64,000 nucleotides of DNA from contig JAUPFV010000001.1 of the NCBI GenBank assembly GCA_036936605.1, positions 33,613,900 to 33,677,899 of the forward strand, written 5' to 3'. The position numbers were made by a program, and so were the translations under genes. The first letter of the stretch is position 1. Each line of letters starts with the position of its first letter. Below are positions 49,479-61,563 of this stretch, piece after piece. This DNA comes from Limnanthes douglasii subsp. nivea (Eukaryota > Streptophyta > Magnoliopsida > Brassicales > Limnanthaceae). The notes below the pieces were generated by a model that was not told the origin of the DNA, ran no database searches, and saw nothing but the letters and a program-made list of their open reading frames with translations.

Positions 49479-51300
49479 ATGGTCCCAAGCGACAATTTCA
49501 AGGACCATACCTTTTGTCTCGATAAAATCCTTAAAATCGACACGAAGCTATCGTTGAAAGTAAAAGAAAGTTTAATCAATTTTTTATCAACGAAATTACA
49601 TTTGTTTATATGGTGTATAAAGGATGTCATAGGGGTCCCTGCGGATATTAATTGTCATAGGCTGGCAGTACGAAGTACTATTCGTCCAATAATCCAGAAG
49701 AGAATATCGTTTTTTCAAGAAAAATCTAAATATATTATGGTAGAGGTGGATCGTTTGACTACAGTGGGTCACATACACGAGTAACAATATCCTTTATGGG
49801 CTGTTAATCCGGTCTCTATAAAGAAGAATGGAAAATGGTGAATGTGTGTGGACTTCATTGATCTAAACAAATTTAAAATATATCAGTTAGTTGATTCAAC
49901 ATCCGGAAATCGACTACTCTCTTTCATGGATACTTACGCTAGGTATAATCAGATCCGAGTGGTCCCAAAAGATCATGTGAGTACTACTTTCATCACTGGA
50001 AGAGGTTATATTGCTATAAGGTAATACCGTTTGAGTTAAAGAATGCTGGACCAATCTACCAACGCTTAGTAAACAAATCTTTTGAGATTCAAATTGGGAG
50101 AAACATTGAGGTGTATATTAATGACATGTTAGTCAAGAGTGCAAAGGATGAGAACCATCTGGCAGACCTTGAAGAAACATTTGCTAACTTGACAAAGATA
50201 AATTTGATGTTGAATCCAGAAAAGTGTACATTCAGGGTAAAATTCGGAAATTTCTTAGAGTACATAGTCAGTAAAACGTAGTATAGAAGTCAATCTGGTA
50301 CAACTAAAGACCCCGAGCACTATGAGACCACCCATAACGATAAAAAAGGTACAAATCCTAAAAGAAAGATTGACAACATTACACTGATTCATATCTTGAT
50401 CATCAGATATGTGCACTCCTTTTTCCAAGTGCTAAGAAGAGAAAATTGTTTTGATTGGACCCAATGAGGCTCATAAGCTTTTCATCAAATCAAAGAGTAT
50501 CTTTCTTCGCGAGAAATCTTGACAAATCCAAATCTGGGGAGAAGCTGTATATCTACTTGACGGTGTCAAATTACGTTCTAAGTGCTGTTTTAATCTGAGA
50601 AGAGGATAAGTCTTCAAGACTAGTATATTATATGATTAAAAGTCTTGTAGAAGTTGAGAAGCGGTATCTAAAATCAGAAAAAATAGCCCTTGCATTACTC
50701 ACCGCTGCATAAAAAATGAGACCTTATTTTCTATTGAAAAATATGCTACAAAGGCCCTATGTGTCAGGAAGACTGACTATGTGGTCGGTTGACTTGGGAC
50801 ATTTCGATATCGATTTTGAGCCAATAACTGCCATCAAAGCACAAACGTTAGCGGATTTTTTTAGCCGAATTTCATTCTGAATGGATAGATATGGAAGTTG
50901 ATGAGGAAAACATTAGAGTAGAGTGGACCGTTCGAGTAGATGAGGGTTCTAGCTCGTCAGGATGTAGAGCAGGAGTGAAATTAGTTTTTTCAGACAGAAT
51001 TGCATTGTATCAAGCCATCTGTTTCAAATTTAAAGCATCAAATAATGAAGCTCGTACGAAGTTACCTTGGCAGGTTTGAGACTTGCTAAAAAAGTAAGGC
51101 TGATGAGTGATTCACAACTCCTTATTAACCATGCATCTAGAAAATCTGAGGCAAGAAAAGATCATTTAGTGAAGTAGTTGGGGATTTGAAGGCTTTAACA
51201 TTAGATTTTGAAGGCATTAGGTACGAACATGCTCACAGGGCTGGAAATTCAGTGGATGATTCTTTGGCTAAGGCTTCTTATTCAGATGAGTACTATTGGA
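49479..51300 (+). pseudogene. Reverse transcriptase and both RNase H domains of Tat element 2
   Basis: 49479-49784 is the region before RT (VEVDRLTTVGHIHE). RT continues in several frames: about 49842-50024 (QLVDSTSGNRLLSFMDTYARYNQI), then NAGPIYQRLVNK, and the polymerase motif reading YIND instead of YIDD near 50116-50130. The Ty3-type RNase H (about 50540-50720) is heavily broken. The second RNase H (50891 to about 51290) keeps RVDEGSSSSGCRAG and NNEA and a later LMSDSQLLINHAS. Dual RNase H again marks the Tat lineage. Confidence 0.78.
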
Positions 51301-51499
51301 TTACTACATAAGAAAATCCTTCTATAGTAAGGGGTCTAAAGCAATTAAAGGATCTGTTAAAGCATTTCAAATTTATACAAGTATGGAAAAAGATTGGAAG
51401 AATGATATTAAATAATTTGTGGTGAACGATGTGTTACTAGTTGACAAAATGATGGTTAAAAGAATATGGTTTAGGACATACGGTTACGTTTTCCTTAGA

Positions 51500-52629
51500 G
51501 ATATACTGTATAAAAACTCTTTTAGTCGGCCTCTACTTCGATGCTTAGGAAGGGATGAATCATAGATGACATTATCAGAGTTACACGATGGGGAAAGGTC
51601 AGCGCACCGCAGGTACAATACGCTGATACAAAAAGTTCTTCTTGTAGGGTACTATTGGCATACACTCTCCTCAGATGCAATGAATTAGTTCAGATATACG
51701 ACACTTGCTAGAGATTTGCCAATACACTCCATGCACCAGGTGTGCCTCTCGAGTCAATATCTGAATCCTTACCGTTTTACCGATGAGGTATTGACTAGGT
51801 CGGAATATTACCAATGGAGTCTGGAGGACGACAGGCGATAATTTTTGCAGTTGATTATTTTTCTAAATGGGTGGAAGCTGAACCTTTGGCGGGGACAAAA
51901 GCTGAGGACGTGATCAGATTTATTATTTCTAACATATGTTGTCGTTTTGGGGTATTGAAGAAAATAACAATGGACAAGGGACCATAGTTTGATAACAAAT
52001 AAATGAAAGCTTTTGATGGTTCTAAAAGGGATACAAAAATGCTTCTCGGCACCTTTCGATCAGCAAGCGAATGGCCAAGTTGAGGTCACCAATCAGAAAT
52101 TTTTGGATGGCTTAAAAATGAACTTGGAAGGTAAAGTTGGAAAATGGCCTGATTATCTACAAGAAGTTTTATGGGCTTACAGAACCATCCCCCGGACTGC
52201 AACACAAGAATCATCATTCGTCCTAGTTTATAGAATTGTGTAGTGGTTCCATCCGAAATGATCTTCCCCTTGTATAGGCTCAACGAATACTCCGAGGAGA
52301 TAAATGATAAGGGAAAGCATACATAGTTAGACTTGGTGGAAGAAAAAAGAAGAAGGGCACAACTGAATTCTCTACACTGTCATACTTTGATGAGAAGTCG
52401 ATACGCTTCAAAAGTTAGGAGGCGAGAATTTAAAGCTGGGGACAAAGTGTTAAGGAAGGTGTTCCTTCACACGAAAGAAAAATGGCTTGGTAAGTTAGCC
52501 CCTAGTTGGGAAGGTCCACACACGGTAACGAAGAAAGTCAAGTTGGGGACATATCGGCTCAAAGATAAGGAATGAAAGGATCTTCTTCACCCATGGAATA
52601 TTGAACATCTCAAGATTTATTTGGAATGA
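51500..52629 (+). pseudogene. Integrase of Tat element 2
   Basis: The zinc-finger region (about 51520-51720) is decayed (SELHDGERSAHR). The core is in pieces: FAVDYFSKWVEAEPL near 51845-51890, TMDKGP near 51970, and 52013-52243 with NGQVEVTNQKF, where the catalytic Glu is intact. The C-terminal part (52333-52575) has GDKVLRKVFLHTKEKWLGK and WEGPHTV, nearly the same as in element 1. Stop TGA at about 52627-52629. Several frameshifts and stops; inactive. Confidence 0.8.
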
Positions 52630-52780
52630 ATATGTAAAGTTGTAAATATTTTTGTTATGAACTTATGTAAGTATCAGTGGCATACTCTTTCCTACCCTGA
52701 TGACGCGGGAAGGTTTTAACGAGATGCCTAAATAGCCGACTTATATATAAAACTTCTTTAACATCTTAAGATAACTTCTA

Positions 52781-52980
52781 CAATGTTCATATTTTTAAAC
52801 TAAACATACCTTCCAACGAATGTTGGATGACAATGTTCATAGTTTTGAACCTAACATACCTTCCAACGAATGTTGGATGACAATGTTCATCTTTTTGAAC
52901 CAAACATACCTTCCAACAAATGTTGGATGAAAACGCTCATATTTTTAAACTAGAAAGATACCCCAATGAATGTTGATCAA
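52781..52980 (+). repeat. 4 x 50-bp tandem repeat with a hairpin in each unit
   Basis: Units start at 52781, 52831, 52881 and 52931, exactly 50 bp apart. The first three share CAATGTTCAT, then AACATACCTTCCAAC(G/A)AATGTTGGATGA. Each of those contains the stem-loop CCAAC-(G/A)AAT-GTTGG; the fourth is degraded. The array lies between the end of integrase (about 52629) and the 3' end of the antisense ORF (53357), the same place where Tat element 1 has its three hairpins. Confidence 0.88.
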
Positions 52981-53354
52981 CAATCAGCTCTCTCATGTGA
53001 AAAACTTTGGAAAAGGAATATGAACATTTTTTAAAAAGATAAGGGTAAAAAAAATTCATATAAATTTTTTTGGATATAAAATATGAGTATTTGTTATGAA
53101 TTCCTAGTTAAAAACTTTCACATGAAAAACTTTGGAGCAAAATCAAGCTTCACGGGATAGTATATGGCTAAAAGCTTACTCGTTAAAAATTTTCACCATA
53201 CGAAGCATATTATCCAAAAATGAAAGTTCAATAAAAGTTCGACAAGGGGCACCAAAAGATAATTAGGAATAAAATGTTACATAAAAAGATGAAATTTAAC
53301 ACGAAAAGTAATAAAACACCAATGTTTTTCAGAAGTGGTATCTTCTTTACTGTC

Positions 53355-56015
53355 TTATGAGGAACTAGAGTCGGAGGAAGAACTTTCTGAGTCGCTGGAA
53401 GTCACTTCATCCTCCGAAGAAACTCCTATTGGGTGATGTCTTTCTATAACGCGCCCAAAAAAGGTTCCAAACTTTTTATCAGGAAAGCACTCGTGCATCT
53501 CTAAAACTAAATTTGGCTTTATTTTGGCATCCCTCTTTTCTAGGCGAGAGATGCAGCCAGCAACATATTTCTTCTTATCAGCCTCGAAGTTATTCTTCTA
53601 GGAGTCAATATCTACGGAGAGATTTCCAATCTTTTTAACAACACTCTCAAAATATTTATTGGTCTTATCACAAGAATCGAAGAGACCGTCAATGAGAGTA
53701 TTCCGTTCGACGTCCCTAATGATGAATCATTCCCTCTCATCATCGAATTTCTCTTTCTCTTTAGAAATTTAGTAATATTTTTCAAGTGCTCAACATATGT
53801 ATCTTTCTCAACGGAAAGTTGATTTTCTAACCTTTTCACCTCATATTTTCTTTGGTCAGCAGATGTTTTCTTCGCACAGTCAAGCTCCTCTTCTAACCGT
53901 TTCACCTTAGCTCTTCTTTGAATGACTTCACTCTTATAACGATCTTTGCGGTTGGCCTTACTTTCGAGGAGAGCATCATCGCGAAGCAACCTATTAAGCT
54001 TATTTGCAACAAAGTCATTATCATAAACGTCGAAATAAGACGAGGCAAATGAGACATTTTCTCATTCCTCTAGAATTTCTTCCTGATTCCCTTGGTACAA
54101 CTTGCCTTCTTTAAGGAACAAACTCCCCGGATGAATCTGAGTCGATAAGAGCAACCATTTTGATAGAAGGAAAACTTGGACTAGTGGTGTTGTCATCCTC
54201 CTCTTTACTATCAATTATCTTATTTTTATTTTATTGAGAGGAATATCTCTTCATTGGCTTACATCACCTTCTCTCTCAGCTGGTCTCACTTCAACTACAG
54301 CTTTAGGGTTGACATCAATTTGTTGTTCTTCTCGAACATCAATTTGGTTTTCTTCTCTGACATCAGTTTGTTGTTCATGTTAGATCTCAACTTGTTGTTC
54401 TTCTTGAACTTAAGTTTGTTGACCTTCTCAGACTTCAGCGTCACCTTCAGTATCATTCTCCTCGCCATCATATTTTTTGGCATCTTGATGAATGGGAGCC
54501 CTAGCTCTGGTGGGAAGATAAACCAGGTTGTCCAAGCCTTCCAAGCGCTTATGTATTTTATCTTCTGGGGGTACCATGAATTCCTTCAATGACTTCACTT
54601 GACCCAGATCACATCTCCAAATATAGCTACTAACCAAGTTCGAATCAGTGAAGCATATGTGGAATATGTAGCTCTAGTTGGTACATATCCAGAGGCTCAG
54701 TTTGGTAAAGATTTTACATGTGGATTTGGCATAGTTTGCGAACGGTTCTGAAATCCCCTTTATAGTTGTCCACAAGAAAATGTTTAGTCTTAGTAATTGA
54801 ATAAGCAAGATAAAGTGAGTAAGGAAATAAGTACCTCGCCCAGTCCATTTCATGGTCAACTGATGGGGCATCTACTCGGAATGCTCGACCCGGTTTCCCA
54901 AAGCCCATAAAAAAATGAACTATTGTTTCTATTTCTTGTCAGCTTTCAAAAAATCCTTCACGACTTTTTATTGTCTGGAAAGACCTAGAGAATAAAAAGG
55001 ATAATGAGAGTTCATAGCTACACCTGAGATTCCGACCAACTGCTTCATTGAGATTTCGATCTGAGCAATACTGGAAGCCATAATGCACATCATAAGGTTG
55101 TACCACATGTTGGGACCAGATTGGGACGGAAAAAATTTGATTAGGTGAAATTATTAAACCAAGTTAGGGTCAAGTGGCAGGCGAAAACCTCAGTTTATGA
55201 GTTTCGTATAGAGGACCAACTTATGATCACGAACAGACGACATGGTTTCTCCGACAGTAGGGAACCAAATCGTAACATTGTCAGGAATTCCCCATCGGTC
55301 CATAATTTTCACCTCCTCGGGTGGATGGAAATATTTGTATTTCATCTTATAGAGCGCAAGCAAATGCCTGGCCTTAACTTCTCAAAAATTATCGCGTAAG
55401 ATATCTTCTATGTTAGAATGCAAGTTTGATGCTTTTCTCTTCTTCTTTTTCTTGCTATTCTTCACCACGAAAGTTTTCCGTGGTGAGTAGGAGAAACGGT
55501 TATAACATTAAGGGGAGAAAAATAGGTTTCTTGACCTGGTACAGAATTTTCGAGGTGGGAGGGGGGGGGGGGTTAATGGTGGGATAGCCTGAATGGGTTT
55601 AGCTTCTACTGGAATCATGTTGTTCGTCCCTTGATCGGTATCAGACTCGTCAACTAGATTTTCTCGTGCATATCAGGAATGGACTTTATGACTTTACCTA
55701 GTCCAATACTCTTTGGAATGGGCTTCCGAGGACTAACCTCGGGGTAGTGTGATGGGTTCCCTGTAGGGTTACTTTAGATGTCGTAACAGAAGGGACGATT
55801 TTAATTTTGGTAGACCATCTAGTTGGCTTTGGAGACTTCTTTCTTTTGAAACGATCTCCTTTACTTCTTTTACTAAGGTTTTATTTATCACCAACTATAG
55901 GAAGAAATAGGGAAGATTTGTGAGAGTTTTCAGAGATTGGAGGGTCATCCCTGTTATGTTCAAAACAAGATTGACCGGGGGCTGAGTAGTAAGCGGAGCA
56001 GATAAAGAGTGGCTA
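53355..56015 (-). pseudogene. Antisense extra ORF (aORF) of Tat element 2
   Basis: Decayed coding region on the - strand ending at TAA 53355-53357 with an acidic Ser-rich tail (SSEDEVTSSDSESSSSDSS). Upstream lie a coiled coil (53612-53989; KVKRLEEELDCAKK, VKRLENQLSVEKD), a middle part (54428-54908; SLKEFMVPPEDKIHKRLEGL) and the conserved core (about 54985-55400). Read across frames, the core has WGIPDNVTIW, FRLPLDPNLV, FHLIKFFPSQ and MCIMASS, which align with WGIPKNVKV, RFPLDPEIV, FHLIKLYPSQ and ACIMAS in the aORF of Tat element 1. The N-terminal, Pro/Lys-rich part runs to at least 56015, where a hAT-like element interrupts it. The first exon or leader probably continues at 58150-58400. Function unknown; dead copy. 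Confidence 0.75.
55561..55572. repeat. G12 homopolymer
   Basis: Twelve consecutive G on the + strand, preceded by GGTGGGA. On the - strand it is a Pro-coding C run inside the aORF. Length may be unreliable in the assembly. Confidence 0.9.
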
Positions 56016-56821
56016 CCTGAAGCTAGGGATGGAATTTTTTTTCCGAACCCACGGGTACCCGATTTAAGCCGTATTTGGGATGGATTATGGGTTTAAGAAA
56101 TTTCCCACTAGTACCCAACGCGAACCCGATCCACTAGGTAATACCCAACGCGTACCCATTAAATTAATATTATATAAAATAATAAATTATTTAATATTAT
56201 TTATCAAACTTTAAAATAAAGTTATGAATATTAATATCGATATTCTGCAATACCAAAAACATAATACAATATATATTTAAAAAAATATTATTATACATTC
56301 AAACATTAAATTTAATTTTTCAATTTCCTTTTAAATTATTTTTTTCTTTGCAAAACTAATATTTTTTTCTTATTCTGTGCAAAACTGATAGCACACTGAT
56401 ACTATCAGTATCATCTAATATTATTAATATTATTAATTAAATTCAAAAAAATTACTAGCATATACCAAAATCATATATTAATTATTACTAACGTAACAAA
56501 ATAACAAAAATAAAACATATTTGCTAACTATCATTAAATATTTCCCTGTCTAATAATAATATTATTAATTACATTATTATTATTATTACTAATATGTACC
56601 AAAACTATCTATTAATAATTAATATATTACAAAATATTTGATAATCATCACTAAATACCGTATATTTTGAAAATAATGTTTATATATTTAAATATTAAAA
56701 TTGATATTTTTAAACATGTTTCCTTTTTTCTGCAATTAGATTCAAATTCAATACGGTATACTCATATTATTAATTAAATTAAAAAATTATTTACTAACCT
56801 ATACCAAAACTATATATCAAT

Positions 56822-57580
56822 TAGAGCTTTCAAAAAAATCCGAAAAATCCGATATTCGACCGAAATATTCGATATCGAATCCGAACAAAACGGATAATAT
56901 CTGTATTCGAAAGAAAACGGATAATATCCGTATTCGAAAGAAAACGGATAGTATTCGTATCCGAATTCGTATTCGAAAATAGCGGATATGGATATAGTCA
57001 TATCTGTATTCGAAATATCCGATATCCGAATTTTATAAATAAATATATATAATTTTTTTTTTATATTTAAGCATATTTTTTAGCTATCCCACATTTAAAA
57101 AGCAAAACAAATTACTAACAAAGTTGGTTATAAATATACATAGTTGTTTCTTTAAAAAATGTATCTTATCCCACATCTAAAGTTGGAAAAAAGAGTTGCT
57201 ACCAAGTTGTTTATAAAACACATGGTTGCTTTTTATAACAAGTATATCTTTTTTAGCCTTGTGATTCTTATCCCACATTTAAAATGTGGAAAAGAAATGC
57301 TACCAAATTTTCTATAAAAGATATGGTAGCTTTTCAAAATAAATATATTTTTCTTAGTCTTATCCCACATCTAAAATGGGAGAATGAATTTCTACTAAGG
57401 CACTTCTAAAAGTGCTTCTAAAAGTAGCCCATCTAGTAGTTCAATTAGTTAAAAAAATTAGTGGAAATTCGGATTCGGATATTATTCGTATCCGGATAAT
57501 ATCTGTTGGATACAGATTCGGATAATGATTTATTCGGATATAGGCACATTCGTATCCGAAATATCCGTTTGACAGCTCTA
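56822..57580. mobile_element. Nested hAT-like element (759 bp)
   Basis: Ends TAGAGCTTTCAAA and, on the other strand, TAGAGCTGTCAAACGG; the perfect 8-bp duplication ATATCAAT is at 56814-56821 and 57581-57588. Sub-terminal regions consist of clustered ATATCCG/CGGATAT and ATTCG/CGAAT motifs on both sides, in opposite orientation, as expected of transposase-binding repeats. The core is a tandem repeat. No coding capacity. Confidence 0.9.
57086..57400 (+). repeat. Imperfect tandem repeat inside the nested hAT-like element
   Basis: Four units beginning ATCCCACAT(T/C)TAAA at 57086, 57168, 57270 and 57362, so spacings of 82, 102 and 92 bp. Inside each complete unit a GCTACCAA-like block, TATAAAA and a GGTTGCTTTT-like block recur. 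Confidence 0.8.
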
Positions 57581-58455
57581 ATATCAATTATCAATAGATA
57601 ATCAAATATTTACCAATTAATACCAGATAATAAATACAATATATTTTGAAAAATATAATTTTGTATTTAAATATTAAAATGATTTTTTTAATTTATGTTT
57701 CCAAACACTTTTAATTTTTCTGGGCAAGACTCATTGGAGTGAATATTAAATTCAAATTCAAGATATTATTAATAATTTAATTAAAAGAAAAAATATAACT
57801 TAAATTATAATTTTTGAAACCTAATTCACTAAAGAAACAAAATATATATACGCTTGAGATTGAGTTAGTGAGAGGATAGAGATAAAGTTAACTATTTTGT
57901 TTTGTACGCATTTCTAAATCAAGCCCCAAAAGACAAGTAAACGATTTTGTCCTCGATCTAGTATTGCTGACATTCTCTCACCATTCCAATGGATACCCGC
58001 GGATAAGTACCAGATGCCGGTGGGTTCGGATGTGAGAAAAAAATATTGCTACCGACGGATACAGGTTAGGGTATGGTTTGAAAAAAATAGACAAAATGGG
58101 TTGCGGGTTTAGCTATACCTGCACCCATCCCGACCCATTGTCATCCCTACCCGAAGCCTCTGATATGTCAAAGCGCATCCATAGACGAGACTAATTATTG
58201 CAAAATATTGTTTGATATATCTCTAAATGAGTGAGATTCTCATTGATACCGAAAGCTCTCCATTCTTCAGACCTGTTTGAGATATTGAACCACCTCTAGA
58301 GTTTGTATTCGTCAATATTTATTAAGTCTATAGGCATAAAAGTCATCCAAGAAATTTAGTGGAAGAAATTATTTATATCTCTAAAAATAAGACCGTCTTA
58401 GCTTTGTTTAGCTGAGAAAATATGCGCGAAACTTGGAATTATGAGTGAAGACAAG

Positions 58456-58463
58456 TATATATA
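58456..58463 (-). promoter_or_regulatory. TATA box on the antisense-ORF strand, Tat element 2
   Basis: TATATATA in the context CTCTATATATACTTG on the - strand. Upstream on that strand (higher coordinates) are three ACGT cores at 58547-58550, 58584-58587 and 58617-58620. This parallels TATA plus G-box in front of the aORF of Tat element 1. The first ATGs downstream are near 58340-58353. Transcription from here is inferred. Confidence 0.4.
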
Positions 58464-59097
58464 GAGAAGTATGGGCTTCTAAAGGGGTGAAGGCCCAAGT
58501 GAGCTGAAAAGTCTTTTTTAGAAAGCTGAAGAGTGCGTTTGTCGACACGTATAAGTTTTGGGGAGCGTGAAAATATCTTTGTCACGTCTTTTACCTCACC
58601 AACAGATCTATAAGGCACGTCGACGAGTGTCAAGAAGTAGTTGACACATGGCCAGTAATGATGTCATCAGTCTAAAAAATTTCTGACACGTTAACAGATA
58701 GAAATGAGAACGCCGATTAAATTGAATGATGGGAGAGAATGAGTTCAACACTTCAAATGATGAAGTCATGAATAAGAAGAAATATCCATGATAAAGGATA
58801 ATCTGAGGAAGCTTTGTAAATAGATCCACCTAAAAAATACGAGTGGCAAATTTGTACGATAAAAGTGTGAAGTAAGAATAACCCGATGACATCAAAATAA
58901 CAATTTAAACCAACATAGAAATAATTCGACTGAAGGCATCACTACGAGAGTAATAAGACCATGAGATCCTGAGGAATAAAAGTATGAGCGGGCTCAAGAT
59001 AAAGAAAAATCTGAGGGGGCTCAAGAGTTAGAAAAATTTGAGGGGCTAAAGAGGAATAAAAATATTCACTTTGTAAATCAGTCCTTATTCAAGTACT

Positions 59098-59116
59098 TTC
59101 AAAAGGACTAGGGGGT
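59098..59116 (+). other. Polypurine tract of Tat element 2
   Basis: AAAAGGACTAGGGGG just before the 3' LTR, and repeated before the duplicated LTR copy at about 60834-60848. Position and composition fit plus-strand priming. Confidence 0.7.
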
Positions 59117-59119
59117 TAC

Positions 59120-59562
59120 AGATAAGGGGAGGAAAATAGGGTGAAGAATAAGCTTTAATGTAATGAATAAAAGTTTAAATTAATATGATTAAATATCAAG
59201 GAATAAACTAAAGAAAACACAAGGATTGCGAGGGAAGTCATGTATAAATAACTAGCAAACTTGTTTACATAAGTAAAAAAGTAAGGTGATTAGTCAATGT
59301 ATCCCATCTACTATATTAATTATCAAGGACTAAACTAAAGCAAACATCAGAATCCACCCCATCTACTATATAAAGGACATATCCTTTTTGGAAAAATGGT
59401 CCAATGATTAGTCAATCATTGATACATTTATTCTTTTGTTCTTTTTCTCTCTCTATTGATTTAATTTTTAAAAATACCTTGTACACAAATTTCTTTGATA
59501 GATAATCTCATACAAATATAGTTTTATTAAGGTTAATAATTAAGAAATATTTAAATTCACCA
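59120..59562 (+). repeat. 3' LTR of Tat element 2
   Basis: Aligns with 46386-46806, including GGGTGAAGAATAAGCTTTAA near the start and TATATAAAGGACAT in the middle. The terminal TG has become AG. It ends TTCACCA, followed by the target duplication ATCAT. Between unit A's polypurine tract and its flank. Confidence 0.87.
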
Positions 59563-59567
59563 ATCAT

Positions 59568-60390
59568 AATATTAAGCCAGGGTTATCTACCAATAACCAC
59601 CCAACATTAAACTTATTTACAAATAACCACCCAAAGTTTGATAAAGTCATAATTTAATATTTATAGATTACCGCATGGTGATCCAAAATACACCTTAACT
59701 ATATTCGCTCTATCATGTTTTTTCTTTTTAAGTCATATATTTCAAATCATAACTCCAAAAAAAAATTCAAAAATACCATTGGTTTTATTTTTTAAGGCGC
59801 GCAAAACTAGAACCATGAAAGATTTTTAATTTATTTTTTAGGTGTGTAATTACGTGTAATTGAGTTGCAAAATATGGAAAAAGAAACTATGTTTAAGATG
59901 TGGAATTACGTGTAATTTAGTTGTTAAAAAGGAGCTATGTTCCAGTTACAGAATTATGTGCAAATGTGTTGCATAGATAAGAAGAAAATAATCGCAGAAA
60001 TAAAACCGTGGTTGCTAAAATAAGTCTCATTGTGTGAAAAACAACATATAACGTATTTTATGAAAATAAGTGTTAGTTGGATGCGAAACAACTAACTTTT
60101 TATAGATGGAAAAATATGTGCATTTTTGGGTTGAAAAAACTTTTAAAAAATAGAAACGTGTTTGTGTTGGAGAAATATGTGCAATTTGGTTGCTAAAAAT
60201 AACTATATCCCATTTACGGAATTACGTGAAAATATGTTGCAAAATTAAAAATAAAATACTTGCAAAAATAAGACTTTGGATGGGAAATGAGTTTGATTGT
60301 GTGAAAAAGTAAAATATAAATTTTTTTTTGTGAAAAAGTGTTAGTTTAGTGTGAAACAATTAGCTTTTTATAGTTACGAATATATGTAAA
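59568..60390 (+). repeat. Flanking DNA with a degenerate repeated motif
   Basis: No ORF of note. A motif like ATTACGTGTAATTTAGTTGC recurs at about 59849, 59912, 59965, 60175 and 60231, and again in unit B and beyond it (about 62449, 62510 and 62563). Where adjacent, copies are about 50-65 bp apart. It looks like a worn short-period satellite or the core of an unknown repeat family. Confidence 0.5.
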
Positions 60391-60852
60391 TGATGTCATC
60401 AGTAATGATTGCCAGTAACGATGTCATCAATCTAAAAAAATTCTGACACATTAACGAATAGAAAGGCGCACGCCGATTAAAATCAATGATGGAAGAAAAT
60501 GAGGTCAACACTTCAAATGGTAAAGTCATGAATAAGAAGAAATATCCATGATAAAGGATAATGAGAGGAAGCTTTGTAAAGAGACCACTTAAAAAATACT
60601 AGTGACAAAGTTGTACGATAAAAGTGTGAAGTAAGAATAACCCGAGGACATCAAAAGAACAATTTAACCGAACATAAAAATAATTTGACCGAAGGCATCA
60701 GTGAGAGAGCAATCCGACCAGGAGATCCAGAGGAAGAGAAATACGAGGGGGCTCAAGATAAAGAGAAATCTGAAGGGGCTTAAGAGGAAGAAAAATATTT
60801 ACTTTGCAAATGAGTCATTATTCAAGTACTTTCAAAAGGACTAGGGGGCAAT

Positions 60853-61563
60853 TGATAAAATGAGAAAAATAAAGTGAAGAATAAGCTTTAATGTAATGAA
60901 TAAATGTTTAAATTGATATGATTAAATATAAAGGACTAAACTAAAGCAAACATAAAGATTTCAAGGGGGGGTCATGTATAATAACTAGCAAATTTGTTTA
61001 CAAATAGTAAAAGAGTAAGGTGAGAATGTCCATTTATGAGAGGGTAAACATGTAAATTCAAAATCCATCTCATGTACTCCTTCCATTCCCTTTTAGTAGT
61101 CGTTTTAGAAAATGGTTAAAATTCCAAATTAGTAGTCGTTCTCACTTATCAAGGTAACATTAACAATTATTTATTTAAAACAATAAAGCATGACCAATAA
61201 GCTGTTTTGTCTCTTACTTTTTGCAAAAAGATAAAACACATTCATTAAAACTCACCAATTAAATCTCTTTACTTTTAATCTTCTACAATAAAGAGAAGTC
61301 ATTATGATATCTATTAATACCCGCATCCATACCTTAAACGTCTAATATTTCCGAATAGAAGGAGTACTATATAAAGGACATTCCATTTTTAGGAAAATGG
61401 TCCAATAATTAGTCAATGATTGATACATTTATTCTTTTGTTCTCTTTCCCTCTCGATTGATTCAATTTCTAAAAACACTTCATACATATATTTCTTCGAT
61501 AGATACTCTCGTACGAATTTAGTTTTAATAGGGTTAATAATTAAGAAATATTTGAATTCACCA
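60853..61563 (+). repeat. Duplicated LTR copy of Tat element 2
   Basis: Begins TGATAAAATGAGAAAAATAA and ends TTCACCA followed by ATCAT (61564-61568). It is longer than the other two because of a 288-bp MITE at 61077-61364. Part of unit B of the tandem duplication. Confidence 0.85.
61077..61364. mobile_element. Stowaway-type MITE
   Basis: Ends CTCCTTCCATTCCC... and, on the other strand, CTCCTTCTATTCGG..., the terminal signature of plant Stowaway (Tc1/mariner) MITEs, with TA on both sides (61075-61076 and 61365-61366). The other two LTR copies lack it at this point, which proves insertion. No coding capacity. Confidence 0.93.

Larger units (their letters stand above)
56024..58149. mobile_element. 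hAT-like non-autonomous DNA transposon
   Basis: Ends are TAGGGATGGAA... and, on the other strand, TAGGGATGACAATGGG..., a terminal form common in plant hAT-like elements. The flanks CCTGAAGC (56016-56023) and CCCGAAGC (58150-58157) are an 8-bp target duplication with one mismatch, the hAT length. Sub-terminal parts are rich in GGGTACCC- and CGGGTT-like motifs at both ends. The centre is very A+T-rich and has no transposase. It contains the nested element 56822-57580. Confidence 0.85.
46386..59562 (+). mobile_element. Second Tat-type Ty3/gypsy element, old, with antisense ORF
   Basis: LTRs at 46386-46806 and 59120-59562; the perfect 5-bp duplication ATCAT sits at 46381-46385 and 59563-59567. 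Reading + strand: Gag, protease, RT, RNase H, second RNase H, integrase, a 50-bp repeat array, an antisense ORF on the - strand, polypurine tract, LTR. The order is the same as Tat element 1, and Gag and pol motifs align with it, but the LTR sequence is different. It is far more decayed. A 2126-bp hAT-like element (56024-58149) is inserted in the 3' part; without it the length is about 11 kb. Confidence 0.9.
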
